Source of the DNA: JAJFTV01 sp964426355
GTDB lineage: Bacteria; Chloroflexota; Anaerolineae; Anaerolineales; Anaerolineaceae
NCBI GenBank assembly: GCA_964426355.1
Contig: CAYRRA010000052.1
Location: 1 to 22,905 of the forward strand
Length of the DNA: 22,905 nt
Direction of reading: 5' to 3'
Shown: piece after piece, positions 15,189 through 22,905 of the stretch
How positions within the stretch are numbered: the first letter of the stretch is position 1
Layout of the letters: the number at the start of each line of letters is the position of its first letter
Notes under the pieces: generated by a model
Databases searched by the model: none
What the model saw: only the letters and a program-made list of their open reading frames with translations
Told to the model about the DNA's origin: nothing
Position numbers and translations under genes: made by a program

Positions 15189-15767
15189 TTATTTTGCCGT
15201 ACTACCGATCATGCGTTGCCCGCCATTATCATGGCATTGACTGCAATAATCAATCTGTGGACCGTGCGAAGTATGGCAGGTTCGGCATTCCAGTTCACCA
15301 GAATGATGCTTATGAGGGTTGCGATGCAGGTAACTGGTTGACTCACCCAAATGTTCATAGCTGATATGGCATTGCAGACACATATCCATATTGTACTTTA
15401 CCTTGAGCAGGTCGCCGTTCTCATCCACCTCATAATTACCAGTTATGTAGCGGATACCGCTGGCAATTTCGGCAGGGATAGGATAATCGTGGCAATCTTT
15501 GCACTCAACATTAGCCTGTTCGTGAATGTTATCCAGGTATGGACCGTTAAGATATGAATCAACATGTCCCTGCATCAGGTGACAGACAGCGCATAGCTGC
15601 GGGTTGGTATCACTCTGATGGATGATCTCCATACCTACCAAAGCCAGAACAATACCCACCACCAAAACGATATTGGCAATGATACTGATTTTGAACCAGT
15701 TTGGTTTTTTGGCTGCCTTTGGTTCAGTACCTTCGGTTTCTGTTTTCTCTTTTTCTTTTTTCACCAC
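15189..15767 (-). CDS. Five-haem NapC/NirT/NrfH-type membrane cytochrome c
   Basis: 192 residues from GTG 15767 (GAGGG 7 bases before it; the second GTG at 15764 is equally possible). A charged Lys/Glu cytoplasmic leader is followed by one membrane anchor (about 27-48) and an outer domain with five CxxCH motifs at Cys 59, 89, 130, 161 and 175. CAVCHLMQGH with its Met after the first haem is typical of the NapC/NrfH family, which takes electrons from menaquinol to a periplasmic reductase. Classic NrfH has four haems, so one is extra. No reductase partner lies in the window. Confidence 0.85.
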   Translation of the reverse strand: MVKKEKEKTETEGTEPKAAKKPNWFKISIIANIVLVVGIVLALVGMEIIHQSDTNPQLCAVCHLMQGHVDSYLNGPYLDNIHEQANVECKDCHDYPIPAEIASGIRYITGNYEVDENGDLLKVKYNMDMCLQCHISYEHLGESTSYLHRNPHKHHSGELECRTCHTSHGPQIDYCSQCHDNGGQRMIGSTAK

Positions 15768-15820
15768 AATAAAGCCCTCGATTCTCAAGATTTTTTGTCT
15801 TGTGACATCATTTATAAAAG

Positions 15821-15876
15821 GTAGAGATATTTCACTTAAAATGGAATATCTCTACGAAACCACACTAATTATACCA
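15821..15876 (-). promoter_or_regulatory. Extended -10 promoter and 11-bp stem-loop in the cytochrome leader
   Basis: On the minus strand, TGGTATAAT (15868-15876) is a perfect extended -10. Transcription from about 15861 places a perfect 11-bp inverted repeat, GTAGAGATATT (15821-15831) and AATATCTCTAC (15845-15855) with a 13-base loop, near the RNA 5' end. The leader is roughly 95 bases. The repeat could be an RNA stem or a DNA operator just after the start site. Confidence 0.6.
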
Positions 15877-15952
15877 TACTTATCTGGTCTGTAAGAACAA
15901 CCCATACAGCATCGCATCGAAAGGCAACCAATATTACAACGACTTACACAAC

Positions 15953-15989
15953 AACTGCTCTGCCTTTTTCTGCTATTTTCCCAGCAGTT
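15953..15989. other. 7-bp inverted repeat in the long gap
   Basis: AACTGCT (15953-15959) and AGCAGTT (15983-15989) have a 23-base loop. It lies in the 630-bp gap between the cytochrome promoter and the LuxR gene. No role is apparent. Confidence 0.3.
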
Positions 15990-16058
15990 TACTCCAGCCA
16001 CTCCCGTTTCAACCAATAACAACAGAAAAAGACCTTATGAATAAAAAAAGGATTTTGG

Positions 16059-16116
16059 CAATATTGATGAGGCGGCGTTGAAGACAATGATGAGGCACCG
16101 TTGAGGACAATATTGA
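16059..16116. repeat. Two tandem 23-bp repeats bracketed by CAATATTG
   Basis: Units at 16066-16088 and 16089-16111 adjoin and agree at 20 of 23 positions; each starts GATGAGGC and ends GACAAT. The palindrome CAATATTG stands at each end (16059-16066 and 16108-16115). This is iteron-like or a tandem operator. It lies about 420 bases upstream of the LuxR/STAND start. Confidence 0.5.
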
Positions 16117-16272
16117 AATAGCAATGGTATATTATGATGAATCGCTTTTAGCCAAAATCCGATTTATATTTTAGCACCCTCGTAAAAAAGTGCAATCATG
16201 TTAAAGGTTGATTTAAGGATGACTTTGGGATGAGAAAAGGAGAAAAGAGAAGACAAATACCAAATTTGACTA

Positions 16273-16281
16273 TGCTATAAT
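16273..16281 (+). promoter_or_regulatory. Extended -10 element upstream of the LuxR/STAND gene
   Basis: TGCTATAAT with no good -35. Transcription from about 16288 would give a leader of 240 bases. A second copy of GCTATA follows at 16285-16290. The region between contains only regulatory-looking sequence. Confidence 0.4.
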
Positions 16282-16449
16282 ACCGCTATAGTGACTTTGT
16301 TTTTCAAATAGTGGACGGAGTATGAGATAAAAGATCAACAATCTGCCTGTCACCCTCAGGATGTTGCAGAATCAATGTTGTGAATTTGATTTTAATGACT
16401 TGGATCTGTAATTTCTGTGATCATTCCATACGGAAGACGAAGTTCGCTG

Positions 16450-16508
16450 GGTGAAATAAATCATTGGCAAATAATTATTTGCTCACCTTTTCATTCTTAA
16501 CCTATCAT
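16450..16508 (+). promoter_or_regulatory. 16-bp perfect palindrome overlapping a proximal promoter
   Basis: GCAAATAATTATTTGC (16467-16482) is a perfect palindrome, and GGTGA (16450-16454) and TCACC (16483-16487) form a wider inverted pair. A possible promoter, TTGCTC (16479-16484) with TATCAT (16503-16508) at 18 bases, would have its -35 inside the palindrome. It is about 57 bases before the LuxR/STAND ATG and fits an operator. Confidence 0.5.
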
Positions 16509-16531
16509 TTTTATCAACCTTTTCCTTTCTT

Positions 16532-19318
16532 ATGGAGCAAGAAACAACCACCGAAAACCTGTCCTTAGATGACCTGCTTGCAACCAAGCTGGAAATCCCC
16601 CTTCTGGGCTCGCGTATCGTTGCCCGGCGCCGCCTGACCAACCTGCTGCACAAACCGGTTGACCGCCAGGTCACCACGATTGTTGCACCCACTGGCTATG
16701 GTAAGACCACCCTGCTGGGTGATTGGCTTGCAACAGGCAGTGTCTCAGATCGACGTATTGCATGGGTGTCATTAGACTTGTTCGACAACAACCCACATCG
16801 CTTTTGGAGTTACGTCACTGCTGCTCTGCAAAAAGTCTACCCGCGGTTACAGCTAAAAGCGTCAGGTATCAACAGACAGGCAGATGACCCAAATGGGTAT
16901 AGTGCAATCAACCAGGTTATCAACGAAATCGTCAAGCTTTCATATCCGGTCTGCCTTGTGCTGGACGATTATCAGGTTATCAACGACGAACAAATCCATC
17001 AGGAAATCGGATACCTGATCGAGCATCAACCCAAAAACCTGCACCTGATCCTCTCCAGCAGGGTGACCCCCCCATTGTTACTCTCACGGCTGCGAGCTCA
17101 AGGGCGATTGCTGGAAATTTCAGCGCCAGACCTCTCCTTTACCGTACAGGAAGTGAATGTTTTTCTCTCGAATGTCATGAACCTGCATTTCGATGATGAA
17201 CAGGCAGCAGCCCTGAAAGAAGCTACCGAAGGCTGGATTGCTGGGCTCAAACTGGCGGCAATTTCACTTCAACGGCAGCCCGATTTTCAAAGGTTGATTT
17301 CCGATTTACCAGGCGGCAACCGACAAATAGTGGAATACCTCACGGAAGAAGTTCTGAGCCAGCAAGATGCCCTGGTGAAAGAGTTTTTACTTAAAACTTC
17401 CATTTTAAGCGAGCTCTCTGCACCGCTTTGTGATGCTATGCTGGATCGCACGGACAGCCAGGAGATGTTGCATAAAATTGAGCGAGCCAACCTGTTCATT
17501 GTACCCCTCGACAACCGGCGGCGCTGGTTTCGCTATCATCATCTCTTCGCAGAAATTCTACAATCACACCTTCGAGAGATATACCCCGACCATATTGCAG
17601 AATTGCAACAGCGCGCATGTAAATGGCTTCAACAAAATGGTTATCCGGACAAGGCGGTTTCACATGCACTGGCTGCTGGTGACTTGGAAACAGCTGCTCA
17701 AATCATCGATACCAGTGCACTGCAAGCGGTCATCGTTTTCGACCTGACCAAGCTATCCCAATGGATCAACCGTTTTTCAAATGACCTGTTGAGCAAACGT
17801 CCCCGGCTGGGGATCTATTCAGCACTGGCAAATTACCTGATGGGTGAGATAAATAATGTTGAACCCAAACTGATCGCATTGGAACAGGCTCTTGAACGCG
17901 CTCGTCAAAACCAGGTTCCGATCAAAGATGAAGATCTTGTCCGCTGGGAGATTAGAGCACTGAGAGCTGTTGTACAGTGTTTCAGCGAAGACGTTGAACA
18001 AGGCATTACCAACATCATTGAGCTAAGAAAAAGCCAACCCAGCCAGGATATCTATTTTTATGGACTGATGACGCACTGCCTGGCGGAAGCCTATTCCTGG
18101 AACAGCCATCTGGAAACTGCCGCGAAGGAGTATGAAAAAGGCTGCCAGTTCGCTATCGTCAATGGTCTGCAAATCGAATATGCCTATTCGCAATCTGAGC
18201 TGGCTCACCTGCGCAAAATGCAGGGATACCTGAAAAAATCCGAACAGGAGTATCAGCATCTACTGGATTACTCGGTACAGGCGAACATGGACGTCCAACT
18301 GTACGCTTTCGCCAAAACTGGTTTGGCAGAAATTGCATTGGAACGCAATGATTTTATGACAGCCAGAGAATGGATTCGGGATGTCCTTGACCAACACGAA
18401 TGGATTGAATACGCTGCCCGGCTTTGGTTAAGACCAGAATGGCTTCAAATACGCCTGGCACGGTATTACCTCGCGCTGCAGGATACCACTCGTGCTGAAA
18501 CTCATTTCGAAAGCGCATTGAAGGGTTTTAGAGAAAATCGCTATGTGGTCCCCTTCCTTTCTTCTGACCTGATCGACATTCAAGTGCGGCTGTGGGCAAT
18601 TTCAGGTCAAATTGAAAACAAAGAACGTTCACTTCAACAAGAAATTTCATTTCTCAATCCATTTGACAAAGCAACCGTCGCAGAGAAAACCGCTTTTGCC
18701 AGAATATTGCTTGCTCAACACAAAATGGAGCCAGCCATTCAACTGCTCTCCGAACTGGAACACATCACACGCAGCAACGGATTAGGGGAACGCTTGATTG
18801 AAATCCTTATTCTCAGGGCACTGGCAGAACAGGCAAGCGGGCAAAAAGAAAAAGCATTTGAAAATATTGAAACCGCATTGCAACTCGCCGAACCTGAAGG
18901 CTACATTCAGATTTTCCTGTCTGAAGGCAACCCGCTCAAAAAAATCCTGAACAACTATCTTGAAGCCTCTATGAGAAAAACTCCCCAGGCAGGACAACCA
19001 GTGCAAATCGGATTTGCGCAACAGGTACTAGGCGCATTTACTAACATGCAAAGCGCGCCTGCACCGTATTTATTACAGCAAAACAAAGAACAACCAGCAG
19101 TGATAACGCCTTTGATCGAGCCGTTGACGGAACGGGAATTGGAGATCATGCATCTGCTGGCGGCAGGCATTTCCACAAAGGATATCACCCGTCACCTGGT
19201 CATTTCATTAAGCACTGCAAAGACACATCTTCGCAGCATTTACCGGAAACTGAGCGTGCACAACCGAAAAATGGCACTGGAGCGTGCCAGAGAACTGAAC
19301 CTGCTCAACCCCCAATAA
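16532..19318 (+). CDS. MalT-like STAND ATPase with LuxR DNA-binding domain
   Basis: 928 residues. After LLATKLEIPLLGSRIVARRR comes a STAND NTPase with Walker A APTGYGKTT (52-60), VSLDLFDNNPHRFWSY, Walker B CLVLDDYQVI, and the sensor LILSSR. A long helical, TPR-like array covers about 400-840. The C-terminal LuxR helix-turn-helix (about 865-925) has LTERELEIMHLLAAGISTKD and TAKTHLRSIYRKL. MalT-type proteins bind ATP and an inducer, oligomerise and activate transcription; the inducer here is unknown. The bases before ATG 16532 are pyrimidine-rich (CCTTTTCCTTTCTT) and lack any ribosome site, which is unusual. It is probably regulated through the palindromes upstream. Confidence 0.93.
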   Translation: MEQETTTENLSLDDLLATKLEIPLLGSRIVARRRLTNLLHKPVDRQVTTIVAPTGYGKTTLLGDWLATGSVSDRRIAWVSLDLFDNNPHRFWSYVTAALQKVYPRLQLKASGINRQADDPNGYSAINQVINEIVKLSYPVCLVLDDYQVINDEQIHQEIGYLIEHQPKNLHLILSSRVTPPLLLSRLRAQGRLLEISAPDLSFTVQEVNVFLSNVMNLHFDDEQAAALKEATEGWIAGLKLAAISLQRQPDFQRLISDLPGGNRQIVEYLTEEVLSQQDALVKEFLLKTSILSELSAPLCDAMLDRTDSQEMLHKIERANLFIVPLDNRRRWFRYHHLFAEILQSHLREIYPDHIAELQQRACKWLQQNGYPDKAVSHALAAGDLETAAQIIDTSALQAVIVFDLTKLSQWINRFSNDLLSKRPRLGIYSALANYLMGEINNVEPKLIALEQALERARQNQVPIKDEDLVRWEIRALRAVVQCFSEDVEQGITNIIELRKSQPSQDIYFYGLMTHCLAEAYSWNSHLETAAKEYEKGCQFAIVNGLQIEYAYSQSELAHLRKMQGYLKKSEQEYQHLLDYSVQANMDVQLYAFAKTGLAEIALERNDFMTAREWIRDVLDQHEWIEYAARLWLRPEWLQIRLARYYLALQDTTRAETHFESALKGFRENRYVVPFLSSDLIDIQVRLWAISGQIENKERSLQQEISFLNPFDKATVAEKTAFARILLAQHKMEPAIQLLSELEHITRSNGLGERLIEILILRALAEQASGQKEKAFENIETALQLAEPEGYIQIFLSEGNPLKKILNNYLEASMRKTPQAGQPVQIGFAQQVLGAFTNMQSAPAPYLLQQNKEQPAVITPLIEPLTERELEIMHLLAAGISTKDITRHLVISLSTAKTHLRSIYRKLSVHNRKMALERARELNLLNPQ

Positions 19319-19360
19319 TAAAATTCAAAAAATCTTCTGCGACAGTCTCAGGGAATTTCT

Positions 19361-19738
19361 CTACGCCAACAACCAGTCCAACGCTGCCTGGCGTTCCGAG
19401 AAAATTCGCACATCCAACCCACGGTTGCGGGTAACCAGTTCGTAAAAGGAAAGGTTTTCGGCAGCCTGGGGAATTTGCGGCAAAAGAATGGCTTCCTTCA
19501 AGAAATGTGCATAAGGCACCGACAGGGTATCATAGAATCGAACCAGGTCATAGACATCGAACAGGGAACCGCCCGAATTGAGCGCAGTACAATCTCCCAG
19601 AAAGCGGGTTGCCTGGTGTTTTTCAGCTTCGTTCAAAGAGGCTGTTGCTGCCTCTATGAGCTCATTCAAATCCAATATGCCGTGGTAAACCGTCTCCACG
19701 ATTTGTTCTGTTTCAAGAAAGCGGATTTGGTAAGGCAT
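19361..19738 (-). CDS. SpoIIAA/STAS-like small protein
   Basis: 125 residues starting MPYQIRFLETEQIVETVYHG, with alternating strands and helices and the ending VRIFSERQAALDWLLA common in SpoIIAA-like (STAS-fold) proteins of unknown role. No phosphorylatable Ser in the DS motif of true anti-anti-sigma factors is recognised, so that function is not claimed. It is cytoplasmic. It is convergent with the LuxR/STAND gene across 42 bases. Its promoter appears to lie directly at the ATG, implying a leaderless message. Confidence 0.6.
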   Translation of the reverse strand: MPYQIRFLETEQIVETVYHGILDLNELIEAATASLNEAEKHQATRFLGDCTALNSGGSLFDVYDLVRFYDTLSVPYAHFLKEAILLPQIPQAAENLSFYELVTRNRGLDVRIFSERQAALDWLLA

Positions 19739-19744
19739 TTTGCG

Positions 19745-19753
19745 ATTCTAACA
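19745..19753 (-). promoter_or_regulatory. Extended -10 promoter, probably leaderless
   Basis: On the minus strand this reads TGTTAGAAT, followed by 6 bases and ATG 19738, the same layout as at 4543-4551. No ribosome site lies between. Confidence 0.45.
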
Positions 19754-20125
19754 CAAATTGGTAACAGAAGAGGCATAAATTTACCAAGAGAAGCCTGGGC
19801 AATGGAAAGAAAAAAAGCCACGAAGTGCGCAAAAGAACACGAAGAATTTTCTGTTTTTACGGGGTGAGCTTGGTATCCTTAGCGGTAAATAGTATCTTGT
19901 CATTAACACTCGGCGAGATTCTCCAACTCGAGCCCCGGCAGGGCAAGAAAACACCTCTTGAGAGAAAACAGCTCCAATGTGAATCCCAAAAATCAACTAC
20001 TCCTCAAAAACAGTTCATCGTTTTACAACTATTGTAGTAAGATTTATTTATCCCGTCCATTAATATGATTCAAAGATATCAGTAAACATATTTCGTAAAG
20101 CAATGGTTCTTTTTTGGAGGTGAAT
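19754..20125. other. Intergenic region between the STAS-like and MFS genes
   Basis: 372 bases without a convincing gene. It holds a stretch with two ACGAAG words (about 19820-19845) resembling widespread degenerate intergenic repeats, and a short inverted repeat TACAA-cta-TTGTA near 20025. The last bases carry the ribosome site GGAGGTGA (20116-20123) of the MFS gene. Confidence 0.4.
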
Positions 20126-21469
20126 ATGTCGTCCGAACCTGCCTTAGAACACAAACCGAAACGGCGTTGGTGGACTGTCTTTGCATTATCTGCGGCTGCT
20201 TTTATCGACAGCAGCGAGAACGATACGCTTTCTATCTTATGGCCCAACATGTACCGTTCACTCGGCTTACGCGTGGGTCAACTTGGTACGGTATTGGGGA
20301 TCACTGGATTGATCAATACCTTCACGTTACCGCTCTGGGGATATGCGGCTGACCGGCTCTCGCGGAAAAAGCTGCTCATCTGGATCACCGGATTTTGGGG
20401 GATTTGGACTTTAGCCATCGCTTTTGTTCACAGTCTTTCTCAATTATTCTTTGTACGCATTATGTCTTCGCTCGGGTTAGGGGTCTTATGGCCCACAGCG
20501 TTCTCGTTAATCAGCGACCTGTTTCCCAGCAAAGAACGCGGGCGTGCTGCCGGAATCATGACCGCCGTCAGCTTTTCCGGCACGATTGGCGCGTATGCCA
20601 TCTTGCCAGCTCTGGCTGCGATGAACCCGGAGGGCTGGCGCTGGGGTTTCGTGGTGATGGGTTTAGCCAGTTTTTTAACTGGTTTCCTGATGTTCGTCGT
20701 CAATGACCCGCCGCGCGGTGCAGCCGAGCCGGAAATTAAGGATATCATCACCAGTGAAAGCGCTGCCAGTTATGCCTTCCGGCTTTCTGATCTGCCGGTG
20801 TTGGCGCACATCAAAACCTGGTGGGTGCTGATCTTCCAAAATTCAATTGACCACATCGCCCTGGCAGTGATATACGGATGGTCTTTCACCTGGCTGGAAG
20901 AGCTGGGGTTAGGAGACCAGGCGTTCATTGTGGTGGCGCTGCTCACGCTGGGTACACTGCTGGGTCATGCATTTTTCGGCTGGCTGGGGGACATACTGGA
21001 AAACCACAACGCTGAAAAAGGCAGGGCTATCATGGCGCAAATCGGGTTGCTGGTCAGCATACCCGCGCTGGCTGGTTTTATCTACTTCGGCGAACGCGGG
21101 ATCATTTTCTTGATGATCTTCGGACTGCTTGCCGGGTTAAGCCTGAGCAGTGTTGATACCGGTGCACGCTGGCCCATTGCGCAAGCTGTGCTCCGCCCAG
21201 AGCTGCGCTCCACCGGACGCGCTGCCCTGGATATGGCAATTGGTGCAGTGGGATCGCTGGGGGTCTGGTTATCCGGCAGGTTGGTCGACCTTTTCAACGG
21301 TGATGTGACAATGATGATGCTCCTCATGATCCCAATACCCAAGATCATCAGTGCATTGTTGTGGATCCCCATCTTTAAAACCTATCCACAAGACCGTGCC
21401 AATCTGCACAAAGTGCTGCTCAAACGGCGTGAAGAAATGACCCAATTGGAAGACGAAGCAAGAGATTAA
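20126..21469 (+). CDS. MFS transporter
   Basis: 447 residues, about 12 membrane helices in two bundles. The loop motif GYAADRLSRKKLL between helices 2 and 3 is the MFS signature; ERGRAAGIMTAVSFSG and the FFGWLGDILENHNAEKGR equivalent in the second half agree. The substrate cannot be told; it resembles the sugar-phosphate or spinster-like branches. ATG 20126 is chosen over the in-frame TTG 20114 because GGAGG lies 5 bases upstream. The stop overlaps the stop of the convergent mntP gene. Confidence 0.9.
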   Translation: MSSEPALEHKPKRRWWTVFALSAAAFIDSSENDTLSILWPNMYRSLGLRVGQLGTVLGITGLINTFTLPLWGYAADRLSRKKLLIWITGFWGIWTLAIAFVHSLSQLFFVRIMSSLGLGVLWPTAFSLISDLFPSKERGRAAGIMTAVSFSGTIGAYAILPALAAMNPEGWRWGFVVMGLASFLTGFLMFVVNDPPRGAAEPEIKDIITSESAASYAFRLSDLPVLAHIKTWWVLIFQNSIDHIALAVIYGWSFTWLEELGLGDQAFIVVALLTLGTLLGHAFFGWLGDILENHNAEKGRAIMAQIGLLVSIPALAGFIYFGERGIIFLMIFGLLAGLSLSSVDTGARWPIAQAVLRPELRSTGRAALDMAIGAVGSLGVWLSGRLVDLFNGDVTMMMLLMIPIPKIISALLWIPIFKTYPQDRANLHKVLLKRREEMTQLEDEARD

Positions 21470-22035
21470 AAAGCCAATAAATGCGTTGCGAGGATACGCA
21501 GCCCAATAAGATTGAGAATAACGCCACCCAGTACTTCCATGCGTTTTCCAAAACGCTGGCTCAAGCGGTTGCCAAGATACACACCGCCTATTGAAAGCAA
21601 TGAAGATGCGACGCCAATCAGCAGGGATGAAGCCCAGATATTCACCTGCAAAACCGCCATGCTCAAGCCCACCGCCAGGGCATCAATGCTGGTCGCCACA
21701 GAAAGCATGACCAGCGATTTTCCGCGGGATGGATCACTGCAGTAACACTCTGCATCTTCACCCTTTTTGAGCCCGGAGAAAATCATCCGACCACCAACCC
21801 ATGCCAGCAGCACAAACGCAATCCAGTGGTCAAAACTGGCAATCAGGCTCACAATGGTGCTTCCCGCTAACCAGCCCAACAACGTCATACCGCCCTGAAA
21901 TAGTCCAAAGTGAAAGCTGAGGCGAAAAACCAGCCGCCTGGTGAGCGGAATGGGAGAGGAACCCACGCATAAAGAAACGGCAAAACAATCCATTGCCAAC
22001 CCAATCGCGATTAATGACAAAGCCCACAAACCCAT
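21466..22035 (-). CDS. mntP: Manganese efflux pump MntP
   Basis: 189 residues, the normal length for MntP (YebN), with six helices. The repeated Asp motifs IGLAMDCFAVSL (Asp16) and ATSIDALAVGLS line the transport path, and HWIAFVLLAWVGGRMI and LQVNIWASSLLIG are close to the E. coli protein. It exports Mn2+ from the cytoplasm. The start ATG 22035 matches the family N-terminus; AGGAG is 14 bases before it, further than usual. Its extended -10 gives a leader of about 38 bases, too short for a yybP-ykoY riboswitch. Its TAA shares TTAA with the stop of the MFS gene. Confidence 0.9.
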   Translation of the reverse strand: MGLWALSLIAIGLAMDCFAVSLCVGSSPIPLTRRLVFRLSFHFGLFQGGMTLLGWLAGSTIVSLIASFDHWIAFVLLAWVGGRMIFSGLKKGEDAECYCSDPSRGKSLVMLSVATSIDALAVGLSMAVLQVNIWASSLLIGVASSLLSIGGVYLGNRLSQRFGKRMEVLGGVILNLIGLRILATHLLAF

Positions 22036-22079
22036 GCTGGTGAACGACGCTCCTGACCTTATTCGATGCAAACGGAAAG

Positions 22080-22088
22080 ATTATACCA
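22080..22088 (-). promoter_or_regulatory. Extended -10 promoter of mntP
   Basis: TGGTATAAT on the minus strand, identical to that of the cytochrome gene. Transcription should start near 22073. No good -35 is seen. Confidence 0.55.
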
Positions 22089-22373
22089 CTCGAAAAATCA
22101 AACAGAAAACGGTTTTATCCGCTTTTTTTCCAACATGAGATTGACATCCTCTATACGCTTTAGTACACAATTTTTGACTGGAAATCGATAGTTCAACGTT
22201 GGGTCGGGTGTGAAATAATCCTAAACCTAAATTTATGTTCTTTAAGCCAGGTTTTTTCCAATGTTTTCCAAATCGAGAATTGCTGCAACTCCTCGAAAAG
22301 GAAACATGCCCCCATGAAAGGACTGGTAAAATTCTTATTCACTGAACAGGTAAAAACGTTGACGAGGCGTGAC

Positions 22374-22905
22374 ATGAAGAGATTATGTGTATTTTGCGGT
22401 TCAAGCCCTGGCATTCAACCCGAATATCAGAATACCGCCGTTGAGTTAGGCAGGCTGCTCGCCGACCGGGGAATCATACTGGTATATGGGGGTGGCAGTG
22501 TGGGTGTGATGGGTGTCCTGGCAGATGCAGTACTGGATGCCGGTGGCGCAGTAACTGGCGTGATCCCTCGTTCCATGATCGAAAGAGGGGTTGGACACAC
22601 CCACCTCAGCAACCTGGTCATCGTTGAGACCATGCATCAACGTAAAGCCTGCATGGCAGAGCAGGCGGATGGTTTTATTGCCCTACCCGGTGGGTTTGGC
22701 ACAATTGAAGAAATCTTCGAAGTCATTACCTGGTCACAGCTTGGGTATCATCAAAAACCTTGCGGTCTGCTCAACACCTGCGGCTTTTTCGATCATCTCA
22801 TTCGCTTCATTGACCATGCAGCTCAGCAGCAGTTTATCGAAACCGCACACCGTGCGATGGTTCTGGTGGATACATCGCCAGCCACCCTGCTCGATCGGTT
22901 TGCAC
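22374..22905 (+). CDS. LOG family protein (TIGR00730-type), 3' end beyond the window
   Basis: The first 177 codons are present; the normal length is about 180-200, so little is missing. It starts MKRLCVFCGSSPGI, has VYGGGSVGVMGVLADAVLDA, MHQRKACM, and the family active-site motif PGGFGTIEE. LOG enzymes release the base from nucleoside 5'-monophosphates (cytokinin type); many bacterial members act on purine ribotides, and older records mislabel them lysine decarboxylases. GAGG lies 6-7 bases before ATG 22374, and TGGTAAAAT at 22324-22332 is a possible extended -10. Confidence 0.92.
   Translation, partial: MKRLCVFCGSSPGIQPEYQNTAVELGRLLADRGIILVYGGGSVGVMGVLADAVLDAGGAVTGVIPRSMIERGVGHTHLSNLVIVETMHQRKACMAEQADGFIALPGGFGTIEEIFEVITWSQLGYHQKPCGLLNTCGFFDHLIRFIDHAAQQQFIETAHRAMVLVDTSPATLLDRFA

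Noticed and set aside
16037..16081. Short ATG frames inside the 23-bp repeats
   Set aside because: They are under 15 codons, without ribosome sites, and explained by the repeat itself.
19815..19870. Insertion-sequence remnant
   Set aside because: Only two short ACGAAG words are seen; there are no terminal repeats, transposase motifs or target duplication.
22036..22073. Manganese riboswitch before mntP
   Set aside because: The predicted leader is about 38 bases, too short for a yybP-ykoY fold.

Overview
The window looks like chromosomal DNA from an anaerobic bacterium with GC near 50 percent, most plausibly a Chloroflexota member of the Anaerolineae type. This is inferred from gene content only: a zinc-ribbon protein with many Pro-Asp-Trp-Leu repeats beside a DUF6754-like protein, a very large MalT/LuxR STAND regulator, a GIDE-like membrane protein, and ferredoxin-type MinD ATPases. 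No rRNA, tRNA, CRISPR array or intact insertion sequence was seen.

Region 1 (1-4550, minus strand) is a tightly packed operon of five genes: a small Trp-rich protein, a DUF6754-like membrane protein, a six-helix membrane protein, an 895-residue zinc-ribbon/repeat/membrane protein, and the start of another membrane protein. Stop and start codons overlap or lie within a few bases. The promoter appears to give a leaderless mRNA. Region 2 (4550-5050) has no large gene but is rich in palindromes and hairpins, and holds one 41-codon ORF with a good ribosome binding site.

Region 3 (5050-11217) is the most interesting part. A PadR regulator and two small Gly/Arg-rich proteins of the DUF5320 type run leftwards. 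Rightwards run an XRE-cupin regulator, a fused thioredoxin/CcdA-like membrane thiol transporter, a NifX/NafY-type (ORP-like) cofactor protein, two MinD-type ATPases each carrying a two-cluster ferredoxin insert, and a MIP18/DUF59 protein. Gaps in the last five genes are 21 bp, 9 bp, then two ATGA overlaps, so they form one operon. The content suggests assembly or delivery of an iron-sulfur or Mo/Cu-sulfur cofactor under redox control, related to the Desulfovibrio ORP system but with an added membrane thiol-transfer module.

Region 4 (11250-15800) has single genes: a PIG-L deacetylase, a PHP-domain phosphoesterase, a GIDE-like membrane protein, an EamA transporter and a five-haem NapC/NrfH-type cytochrome. 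The cytochrome's probable terminator lies inside the 3' end of the EamA gene, and a strong stem-loop sits in its leader. Region 5 (15900-22905) has a 630-bp regulatory gap with tandem repeats and a 16-bp palindrome before the LuxR/STAND regulator, then a SpoIIAA/STAS-like protein, an MFS transporter, an MntP manganese exporter (tail-to-tail with the MFS gene, sharing TTAA), and a LOG-family gene cut by the window end. Several promoters in the window share an extended -10 (TGn plus a TATAAT-like hexamer) without a clear -35.
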